Positions 15,449-22,038 of a stretch of 25,235 bases of DNA are shown piece after piece. Position 1 is the stretch's first letter; the number at the start of each line of letters is the position of its first letter. Under the pieces are notes generated by a model. The model was given only the letters and a program-made list of their open reading frames with translations. It ran no database searches and had not been told where the DNA came from. The stretch is taken from IMG/VR virus record IMGVR_UViG_3300049595_002318, positions 1 to 25,235 of that record, one strand, 5' to 3'. This DNA is from a virus. A program made the position numbers and the translations under genes.

Positions 15449-15974
15449 TGACACGCTGCGCACTGTAATGATGTTCATCCTTAAGGTGTTCCGTGGTCAA
15501 ATCCTTAAGCGTATTGATCAAGTAGAAGATGAAAACTTGTATAAAGGTGTTGAGATCAGTTTCATACCTATAGAAGAAATCGTAGTCGCACTCAATGACA
15601 ACGACCCTGATAATCAACAACAGGTGAAAGACATTACTTTACGCTGGATAAATGGTCCTGTTTCTAATCTGGTAGGTGAGATATTTGAAGACCTTATTGA
15701 TAAAAACAAAAACGACCACATAAAAGCTTTGCTCAAGCAAATACTTATTCTTGGTGTAGGTACGTTGAAGATCTATACCGATGATCAAGAGAAGAATAAT
15801 GAACAATTAAATCAGTTGTTCGATGCTTTTCTGGAATCCCCTGAATCTAAAGAACTTGTTCTTAACCATGTCCTTAAGCCTTTACTTACTAAAGTTATCA
15901 ATGATGAACAGGTCATACTGGACATTATTGAAATTATAGAAAAAGCACTTGAGGGTATACACAAAAATAAATAA
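15420..15974 (+). CDS. Hypothetical helical protein
   Basis: 184 residues, mostly helical, moderately acidic, with hydrophobic stretches (ALLKQILILGVGTLKIY, 103-119) that are too charged at their edges for a membrane segment. It ends EKALEGIHKNK, basic. No motif recognised. It overlaps the previous gene by 29 bases and touches the next through TAATG. A lysis, membrane or assembly factor is possible. Confidence 0.55.
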   Translation: MSKVKVKLISDTLRTVMMFILKVFRGQILKRIDQVEDENLYKGVEISFIPIEEIVVALNDNDPDNQQQVKDITLRWINGPVSNLVGEIFEDLIDKNKNDHIKALLKQILILGVGTLKIYTDDQEKNNEQLNQLFDAFLESPESKELVLNHVLKPLLTKVINDEQVILDIIEIIEKALEGIHKNK

Positions 15975-16477
15975 TGGTATTTACGTACACGAAAGATAGT
16001 ATGCCGATAACCCAAAGCCCTGCAATAACAGCTTTTCAAGCTGATCCTAGCAAGGCTTTGAAGATGACGGTATATCATAATTGTACAAAACTACCTGAGG
16101 TAAACATCTTAATAGGTAGTATTGTGAACAATGGTTATACATTGTTACCTGCTACAATATCTATGTCACCAGTATTTACCAATGGTGTGTATAGGGTACA
16201 ACTTAAACACTTAGGTACTACTGTTACAGAAGATAACGGTTTGTTTTATATTGGTGAAGGTGTGGACTGTAGTTTGATAAGTTTGTATGCTAAACACATT
16301 GAGTGCTTAGACAACAAACCTTGTACAGAAAACTATCTGTTCTGGCCTTTTGCTTTTCACAAACTGTTACAAAATATTCAATGGTGCGATGATCTCACCT
16401 ATGAAGATTCTTGTACGGTGTATAATAAGATGACAGAACTGATCGATAAAAACATAGACTGTGGATGTAACGAATAA
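15974..16477 (+). CDS. Hypothetical Cys-containing protein
   Basis: 167 residues, beta-rich, with two parts: an N-terminal region (YNC near residue 36 aside) with strands PEVNILIGSIVNNGYTLLPA and GVYRVQLKHLGTTVTEDN, then a C-terminal part with nine Cys spread from GVDCSL to DCGCNE at the end. The N-terminal strands resemble a small adhesin or baseplate-type beta domain. The C-terminal Cys pattern recurs at the start of the next gene (CGSSFFCDS, DNCTDS), so the two may work together. No signal peptide. The following gene begins 17 bases before this stop. Confidence 0.5.
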   Translation: MVFTYTKDSMPITQSPAITAFQADPSKALKMTVYHNCTKLPEVNILIGSIVNNGYTLLPATISMSPVFTNGVYRVQLKHLGTTVTEDNGLFYIGEGVDCSLISLYAKHIECLDNKPCTENYLFWPFAFHKLLQNIQWCDDLTYEDSCTVYNKMTELIDKNIDCGCNE

Positions 16478-17906
16478 ACTGGTCAATCAGTTAATTAAAA
16501 GTGCTGCAGATATCGCAAGGGACCATGACTACATGGCCTCTTGCGGTAGTTCTTTTTTTTGTGACAGTATAAGTGATTTCTTTGCCTATACCCTACCTGA
16601 TAACTGCACAGATTCTGTACGCAGGTATATATCCAATAAATACAAAGACTTACCTAAATGTGCATCGTTATCTACAAAAACACAAGATTGTACTATTTTG
16701 ATTAATGATGAATCAGATGTATTATCTTGTGTAGCAATAACTATTAAAGACGATTCTAATAAAAATATACTTATTACTTCTACTGGTCAAAGTATATCTA
16801 CTTTAAAAGTTAAAAAGTACAATATACTTTCAGCTAATGTAAGTGGTAAAGCTACAAGCAGTCCTAGTTTAACAAAGTTAAATAGTATATCTTCAACTGT
16901 TTCTGCTGTAGCTACAGCAAGCCCAGAATTAATTATACGTTCTAATACTGTACTTTCTGCTTCTGTATCAGGTAGGGGGAGTAGCAGTGGTGATATAAAA
17001 ACAACACATATATTAACTAGTACAGTATCAGGTATAGGTACTATAAATCTTACATTAGCTACTATTGCGCTACTAGATAAATATCCTAAAGCTGCTGTAG
17101 CATTTTCACTACGTAAAATAAACAGTGCATATACTGGACCTGCAATACGTGTACGTAGATCATTAGGTAATGATGAACTAGATATTTACTTTAATCCTGA
17201 TGGTACATTAGATGAAAAAGCAATAACTGATTTTGCAGGTAGTGGTAGTGTATTTGTATCTAAATGGTATGATCAAAGTGGTAACTTTAGACATGCTCAA
17301 AGTACAAACTTTCAATTTCAACCTCTTATTTACAACGGTGCTATAACTTATAAAGATAATAAACCAGCAATATTATTTGATGGTTATAAGTTTCTTGAAG
17401 TACCTAATACTAGATCTACATTTAACTATTTACATAACGGGAATAAATCTACAGTCCTAAGTGTGTTTCATACTAATATTTCTTACGGGGGTATAGTAGG
17501 TACATTAGGTAGTACTGGGTTTAGTCTAGAAGTACCTTCAGCTTATGAACCAGTTGCCAGGGCTTCTTATGAAGGCAAAATTGTATACTTTGGCTTAGGT
17601 GGATCATTTACAGTAGGTAGCTCTCAGTCTAAAAAAACAAGTTTAGTAATAGCTGAAATAGATGCGATAAATACAGTAGCTGACCAACGTGTAGCCTTGT
17701 ATGTAAACAATAACCCTGTAAAAAGAAATAATACTTTTGCCCATCCATCAGGTACTAAAAATGCTGATGTAAATTTAACGCTAGGTGTAGCTAATAACTA
17801 TAACCTAATAGGTACATTAAAAGAAATTATTATTTGGGATGTAGATATGACTAATAACAGAAGTGCTATACAACAACAAGTAAACGATTATTATAACATA
17901 TATTAA
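16461..17906 (+). CDS. Adhesin-like fibre with AbfB/LamG-type jelly-roll domain
   Basis: 481 residues from a GTG at 16461, which gives the usual short overlap with the previous gene; the next in-frame ATG, at residue 25, is the alternative. Residues 1-100 are helical then Cys-rich. Residues 122-199 hold four copies of a 20-22 residue repeat. From about 207 to the end there is a lectin-like beta domain: FSLRKINSAYTGPAIRVRRS (215-234) followed by LDIYFNPDGTLDE and KWYDQSGN (268-275). This signature matches the catalytic jelly-roll domain of alpha-L-arabinofuranosidase B (AbfB, GH54), widely reused in phage fibres. I cannot say if the catalytic residues remain. The gene is A/T-rich with many AGT, TTA and ATA codons, unlike the capsid genes. 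Likely role: carbohydrate binding at the host surface. Confidence 0.7.
   Translation: MDVTNKLVNQLIKSAADIARDHDYMASCGSSFFCDSISDFFAYTLPDNCTDSVRRYISNKYKDLPKCASLSTKTQDCTILINDESDVLSCVAITIKDDSNKNILITSTGQSISTLKVKKYNILSANVSGKATSSPSLTKLNSISSTVSAVATASPELIIRSNTVLSASVSGRGSSSGDIKTTHILTSTVSGIGTINLTLATIALLDKYPKAAVAFSLRKINSAYTGPAIRVRRSLGNDELDIYFNPDGTLDEKAITDFAGSGSVFVSKWYDQSGNFRHAQSTNFQFQPLIYNGAITYKDNKPAILFDGYKFLEVPNTRSTFNYLHNGNKSTVLSVFHTNISYGGIVGTLGSTGFSLEVPSAYEPVARASYEGKIVYFGLGGSFTVGSSQSKKTSLVIAEIDAINTVADQRVALYVNNNPVKRNNTFAHPSGTKNADVNLTLGVANNYNLIGTLKEIIIWDVDMTNNRSAIQQQVNDYYNIY
16824..17057 (+). repeat. Four protein-level repeats of 20-22 residues
   Basis: Within the adhesin-like fibre, the pattern V-S-(G)-x-x-x-S/T occurs with its VS at residues 127, 147, 169 and 189, each preceded by L/I-S/T-S/A. 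Copies read ILSANVSGKATSSPSL, ISSTVSAVATASPEL, VLSASVSGRGSSSGDI and ILTSTVSGIGTINLTL. The nucleotide copies are diverged and the spacing is 20, 22 and 20 residues. Probably a short beta stalk lifting the lectin domain. Confidence 0.8.
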
Positions 17907-17917
17907 ATCTTAATACA

Positions 17918-18331
17918 ATGTCTGCTTTTTCTAATTATCTTGAAGATGCTATTACTGCATGGATTAATGGTACTACATTTCCAACAGCACCTGCTAATGT
18001 ATATTTAGCTTTATATAACAATAGCCCTAGTGATGCTGGAAATTCAGGTACAGAACTTACTACTATATTAACAGGTAGCGCTAATCGTGTTGGTATTGCT
18101 GCTAATCAATGGACTAGGGTAACTGGCGGCACTGCTTCTATTACAAATACAAATGCTATTACTATTACAGCTACTGCTGCAGGTAATGCTACAGCTACAC
18201 ATTTTGGTGTATTTGATGCACAAACAGCAGGAAACTTGTTGTTCCATGGAGCACTTACAGCTTCTAAAACAATTACCACAGGAGATGAAATTAAATTTAA
18301 TGCCGCTTCTCTTACACTAAATATTGACTAA
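17918..18331 (+). CDS. Small phage tail fibre protein, copy 1
   Basis: 137 residues. The N-terminus MSAFSNYLEDAITAWINGTT, then VYLALYNNSPSDAGNSGTEL and the C-terminus THFGVFDAQTAGNLLFHGAL with SKTITTGDEIKF, make a well-known small phage fibre family: F-S-N-Y-L-E-(D/N)-x-(I/L), L-Y-V-A-L-x-x-x-x-P, H-x-G-I-(F/Y)-D and G-x-L-L-F-x-G-x-L. Members are all-beta and usually single-domain. No signal peptide. It follows the adhesin-like fibre after an 11-base gap and is followed by a second copy. Confidence 0.85.
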   Translation: MSAFSNYLEDAITAWINGTTFPTAPANVYLALYNNSPSDAGNSGTELTTILTGSANRVGIAANQWTRVTGGTASITNTNAITITATAAGNATATHFGVFDAQTAGNLLFHGALTASKTITTGDEIKFNAASLTLNID

Positions 18332-18333
18332 CT

Positions 18334-18750
18334 ATGGCAGCAATGTCTAATTATTTAGAAGATGCACTTACTAACTGGTTAAATGGTAGTGCATTTTTAC
18401 CAACATTATCTAGTGGTATATATTTAGCATTATTTAGTAGTGATCCAACAGAATTGTCTTCTGGTGGTACAGAAATTACTACTATAATAACAGGTTCCTC
18501 GTCAAGAGTAAACTTACCTAGTAATTGGGGTACAAGGACTACAGGTGGTATTGGTCAGATTATAAATACAAACTTAATAACTATTACAAGTGCTGCAACT
18601 GGAGAAGCTGTTGCTAGCCACTGGGCTTTATTTAATAGTGCTGTAGGAGGAGATAAGCTTTTACAAGGTAGTCTTGTAGAGTCTAAACCAATAACTACTG
18701 GAGATAGAGTTGAAATAATACCAGGTGGACTTGTAGTTACGTTTAATTAA
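18334..18750 (+). CDS. Small phage tail fibre protein, copy 2 (tandem paralogue)
   Basis: 138 residues with the same plan as copy 1: MSNYLEDALTNWLNGSAF, IYLALFSSDPTELSSGGTE, SHWALFNSAVGGDKLLQGSL and SKPITTGDRVEI. It begins two bases after the stop of copy 1. The ATG at 18334 is used here; the ATG at 18343 matches the start of copy 1 better. The copies share order and many positions but are clearly diverged, so the duplication is old or the second was acquired separately. Two paralogues may make a mixed fibre or give different binding. Confidence 0.82.
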   Translation: MAAMSNYLEDALTNWLNGSAFLPTLSSGIYLALFSSDPTELSSGGTEITTIITGSSSRVNLPSNWGTRTTGGIGQIINTNLITITSAATGEAVASHWALFNSAVGGDKLLQGSLVESKPITTGDRVEIIPGGLVVTFN

Positions 18751-18762
18751 AAATACACAGTA

Positions 18763-20220
18763 ATGATAACTATAAAAAAGAAAGTCAAAATAACTAGTGG
18801 GCAACCACCATTTCAATATCAATGGACTTCTTCTGATACCTGTTTGACTTTCTCTAACCCTACAGGTACGGTTACAGATGCACTTATACAAACTGATTTT
18901 ATACTAAGTAGCCAAACATGTGCAGGTGCAGCTACATTAACTATTACGTCTGCTTGTGGCAATAGTCAATCATTTCCTGTAGTATATACTTCCCCTTGTA
19001 ATGCAGTAACATTAAACCCTATTGTAGAAAAAGACCTTCTTTTCTCTGTTACATCATCTTCTCCAGGATGTAGTACAGGTACGTTTACCTGGTCATATGA
19101 TACTACAATTTTTGAAGTAGTATCTAATACGTCTACAATTTTCTCATCTGGGCTGCAACTTAAGCTAAAAGCTACTACGATAAACAAAACCAATACAAGT
19201 ATTTCTGTAACCTATAAGGATTGTAATGGTTGTGAGGTTACTGCAGTTTACTCATATCAGTTTATAATACCTGTAGTACAACCTATTACAGTAAACTTAT
19301 ATCCTGTAACAACAAATGGTGTTACTAATTATGTAGCTACTAATGTGGCATTACAGTTACCACCAAATACACAACCACTTACTACACTCTTTACATTGCC
19401 TAAGGATATGACAATAACATTTGTCAATTATCCTGGATACTACGAATATAACTTTTCAATACCAGCAAGTATCGTAGATACTATATCGTCTATAAACACA
19501 GATCCAGCATATAATACTGGTTCATACATAGTGAAATCTACACAAGGTATCTGGTCTAATAAAGGTAATGTTACTTTTGTATACAACTTGAACAAAGTAG
19601 AAGCTATTACCGTAGCAAATAAGACAATTACGTTACCATGTGAAGCTTCTGCAGGACAATCACTAGATATTGAAATAACAGATTGTGTAACACTTGCAAG
19701 TGGGTACAGTTTAAAACTTGATAGTTTTACTATACAGGGGACTTCTTTATCGCCAAGCATTACATCAAAAGCACAAAACAATAAGTTATTCATGGTATAT
19801 ACCATACCTACCCCTATAGCTTCTGATGTTGTCAGGTTTACACTTTCTACCACAACTGGTGAAATATCTAAAACAGCTACATTTACTATAGTACCATGTT
19901 CACCAGCACCTACTGCAAACAATGATGCCTTTACGATAGCTGCTAACTCTACGGTCACAAAAGACATACTTGTCAACGATAATGGTAATGGTGTCAACTT
20001 AGACCCTACTACTGTAGAAGTGTCAAATGTACAATCAGGTCTTCAAGTAATAACTAACCCTAACGGTAGCGTAACAATAACAGTGTTAAAAGAAGCTACT
20101 GGATCAAGGACATTTACATATACTGTAAAGAATGTATCCGGTAGGATATCGAACTCAGCTACAGTAACAGTTACCGTAGTCAATGCAGGTCAAAATACTA
20201 ACGTAATACTTTGTGATTAA
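18763..20220 (+). CDS. Ig-like domain fibre protein (Big_9-type C-terminus)
   Basis: 485 residues, all-beta. The N-terminal part (PPFQYQWTSSDTCLTFSNP) resembles PKD/Ig-type repeats of Bacteroidota adhesins, with Cys at several strand ends (CGNSQSFPVV, CNAVTL, GCSTGTFTW, DCNGCEV) that could form disulphides. Residues 383 to about 473 match a bacterial Ig-like (Big_9, cadherin-like) domain: A-N-N-D near the start, ILVNDNGNGV (20-29 of the domain) and the closing TFTYTVKNVSGRISNSATVT. There is no signal peptide. No enzyme motif was seen. Probable role: a rigid fibre or surface-binding spike; specificity unknown. Confidence 0.65.
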   Translation: MITIKKKVKITSGQPPFQYQWTSSDTCLTFSNPTGTVTDALIQTDFILSSQTCAGAATLTITSACGNSQSFPVVYTSPCNAVTLNPIVEKDLLFSVTSSSPGCSTGTFTWSYDTTIFEVVSNTSTIFSSGLQLKLKATTINKTNTSISVTYKDCNGCEVTAVYSYQFIIPVVQPITVNLYPVTTNGVTNYVATNVALQLPPNTQPLTTLFTLPKDMTITFVNYPGYYEYNFSIPASIVDTISSINTDPAYNTGSYIVKSTQGIWSNKGNVTFVYNLNKVEAITVANKTITLPCEASAGQSLDIEITDCVTLASGYSLKLDSFTIQGTSLSPSITSKAQNNKLFMVYTIPTPIASDVVRFTLSTTTGEISKTATFTIVPCSPAPTANNDAFTIAANSTVTKDILVNDNGNGVNLDPTTVEVSNVQSGLQVITNPNGSVTITVLKEATGSRTFTYTVKNVSGRISNSATVTVTVVNAGQNTNVILCD

Positions 20221-20924
20221 TGGCAACAACAATCGTGTTATATAATCAATTACAATATGCCGACATCAACGGATCGTGGTCTTTTGTTGGAACACAGGTA
20301 TCGTTCCCGCCTGCACCTGCCACCTATAATGGTACAGTTAACTTTAGTACTTATCCTGTAGGTACATATGTGTATAGATATACTAAAACTACTAATAGTG
20401 TAACACACACTAGTGATGTAACTATTAACTGGCAAGGTAGTTCTCCAGCAAGGCAGAACGACACTTGTGCTACAGCATTTAACATACAGAACCCTTTGAA
20501 CAAACAGTTCTCTATTATAGTGGAGGACGATAACCGTGATGATTGCCCTAGCGCAAAAGCACCTTCAATACCTAATCCATCGGATTATCCTGTAACATGG
20601 AACCAAGGTGTTTATACAGGGGATTTATGGTATGAAGCTAAACTACCTTTACGTGAGTACACTTACACTTTACAGATAGAAATATCTAGTGAGTCATATA
20701 CAGATGAATTTGCAGCTACAGGTTTTGCCGCACAGCTTTACACAAATACAATTTCTACAAACTGTAACGATAATGTGTCAGCTACAAGCGTATCATCACC
20801 AAGTATATCTAAGACATTAAAACTTGCATATACAGTATTTACAGGAACATCACCACTAATAAAGCTTAGGATAGCTTCTTTAAAAGCAGGGTTTTTTCAA
20901 ATAACATTTACAACAGTTTGCTGA
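20220..20924 (+). CDS. Ig-like fibre or adhesin protein
   Basis: 234 residues. The first 75 residues form an Ig-like domain: GSWSFVGTQVSFPPAPATYN, then GTVNFSTYPVGTYVYRYT and SDVTINW. The plan matches Bacteroidota surface-protein Ig domains (G-x-Y-x-Y-x-V/T). Cys at 93, 114, 175 and the last residue suggest disulphides. The start overlaps the previous stop (TAATG). No signal peptide and no enzyme motif. It is probably part of the same fibre as the preceding gene. Confidence 0.55.
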   Translation: MATTIVLYNQLQYADINGSWSFVGTQVSFPPAPATYNGTVNFSTYPVGTYVYRYTKTTNSVTHTSDVTINWQGSSPARQNDTCATAFNIQNPLNKQFSIIVEDDNRDDCPSAKAPSIPNPSDYPVTWNQGVYTGDLWYEAKLPLREYTYTLQIEISSESYTDEFAATGFAAQLYTNTISTNCNDNVSATSVSSPSISKTLKLAYTVFTGTSPLIKLRIASLKAGFFQITFTTVC

Positions 20925-21220
20925 TGCCTACGATAATATTTACCAATACGTTTGACTGTGGCCCTGGTGTTACAGGTGCTTCTATTAGAAAGGTAAAGAA
21001 CCTATATGATGCTACAGGCACTGGTCAACTTATCTGGGATCTTGACAATGGTGATTTACCTAGTGATTTAAACAATTACTTCGATGTGTTTCAGAACGGT
21101 AAACGGTTAGAGTATCCTGCAGAATACACAGTAAATGAGTTTATAACAGCTAATACATCCAGGATAAATATAATTAACCCCATACCTATGACGTATTACA
21201 CATTAATAAAATACGTATGA
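20924..21220 (+). CDS. Small virion or fibre protein with NG-strand motif
   Basis: 98 residues from the ATG at 20924, where TGATG couples it to the previous gene. An upstream in-frame TTG at 20918 exists but is less likely. The C-terminal half reads FDVFQNGKRLEYPAEYTV followed by INIINPIPMTYYTLIKY. This is the v-x-x-N-G-x-r-l-x-x-x-x-d-Y-t-v, then i-x-f-x-x-p pattern of a small beta domain common in phage appendages. N-terminal half not recognised. Confidence 0.55.
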   Translation: MPTIIFTNTFDCGPGVTGASIRKVKNLYDATGTGQLIWDLDNGDLPSDLNNYFDVFQNGKRLEYPAEYTVNEFITANTSRINIINPIPMTYYTLIKYV

Positions 21221-21864
21221 AGCATTTACTTGTTATACTTGTTGCTTTAATACCTACATTTTTATTTGGTCAGATACCAAATATAAACCCTAGGAATATT
21301 AGAATACTGTATCAGACTACAGGTAAAGGTACTGTATGGCATGGCAACGATACCATTAACTACACACCGCTTACAGATGGTAATGCTTGGCTGCATTTAG
21401 ATACTGTAAATAACAAACTTTATAGTTACGTACAGAACCAGTGGAAACTAGTTACTGCTGGTGGTGTGGAATCTTTTTACACTAATGGTGATACACTCTT
21501 TTTAGAAACTGCAGATACTACGTTTTATGTACTTTCACCTGTGCAAGGACTTGAACTTGATAGTATATCTACAAATAAAGTAAAACTCGACATTACCGGT
21601 TCTACACAAGATGTGTATATACAAGGTGGTACAAACATACAGTTACAAAAACAACAGGATACTTTGCTTATCAACAGCCCTACTTCGGTGTCTATATCAG
21701 AAGTAGATTTACCTGCAGGTGTTTTTGTGATAGCAGATAACCAAAACACTGTTGTCTGGGACGGTATAAACGTAATAGGTATAATATCCAACTCTAACAA
21801 GAAACGTATAACGTTGACTGTAAACGGTCAAAGTGCAAGTTTTGAAGTTTGTAAATGTGAATAA
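21217..21864 (+). CDS. Sec-exported fibre-like protein
   Basis: 215 residues with a clear Sec signal peptide: MKHLLVILVALIPTFLFGQ, predicted cut after Gly18, leaving Gln19. The mature part is beta-rich. WLHLDTVNNKLYSYVQNQW (about 59-77) then KLV is a common fibre linker motif, and a Gly-Gly turn leads into FYTNGDTLFLETADTTFYVL. The C-terminus FEVCKCE has Cys. It shares an architecture with the giant fibre at 22039: signal peptide, D-x-L-x-x-x-x-N-x-W-x-L, Gly turn, then D-T repeats. It starts in the ATGA of the previous gene. An exported protein in a virion block is unexpected: it may be a periplasmic or surface protein, or a fibre captured from a host secreted gene. Confidence 0.65.
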   Translation: MKHLLVILVALIPTFLFGQIPNINPRNIRILYQTTGKGTVWHGNDTINYTPLTDGNAWLHLDTVNNKLYSYVQNQWKLVTAGGVESFYTNGDTLFLETADTTFYVLSPVQGLELDSISTNKVKLDITGSTQDVYIQGGTNIQLQKQQDTLLINSPTSVSISEVDLPAGVFVIADNQNTVVWDGINVIGIISNSNKKRITLTVNGQSASFEVCKCE

Positions 21865-21865
21865 C

Positions 21866-22036
21866 ATGAGATACATAATTATGTTATCTTTGCTACTGTT
21901 TACATCAAGTATACAAGCACAGTATAACTTACCTTATAAGAAAAAAGATACACACAATGTAAAGTGTATCAAGTTCAAAAAAGTTTATAAAGTACCTGCT
22001 TATATTAAACGCAGGAATAAGAAAAAACTATTCTGA
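21866..22036 (+). CDS. Small basic secreted peptide
   Basis: 56 residues from the ATG at 21866, one base after the previous stop. The signal peptide MRYIIMLSLLLFTSSIQAQ is predicted to be cut after Ala18, leaving Gln19. The mature 38 residues are very basic: 12 Lys and 2 Arg against a single Asp, with one Cys. A frame open further upstream (21833) would overlap the previous gene and is not needed. It could be a membrane-acting peptide, a surface or periplasmic binding protein, or a cofactor of the flanking exported fibres. No family recognised. Confidence 0.55.
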   Translation: MRYIIMLSLLLFTSSIQAQYNLPYKKKDTHNVKCIKFKKVYKVPAYIKRRNKKKLF

Positions 22037-22038
22037 CA

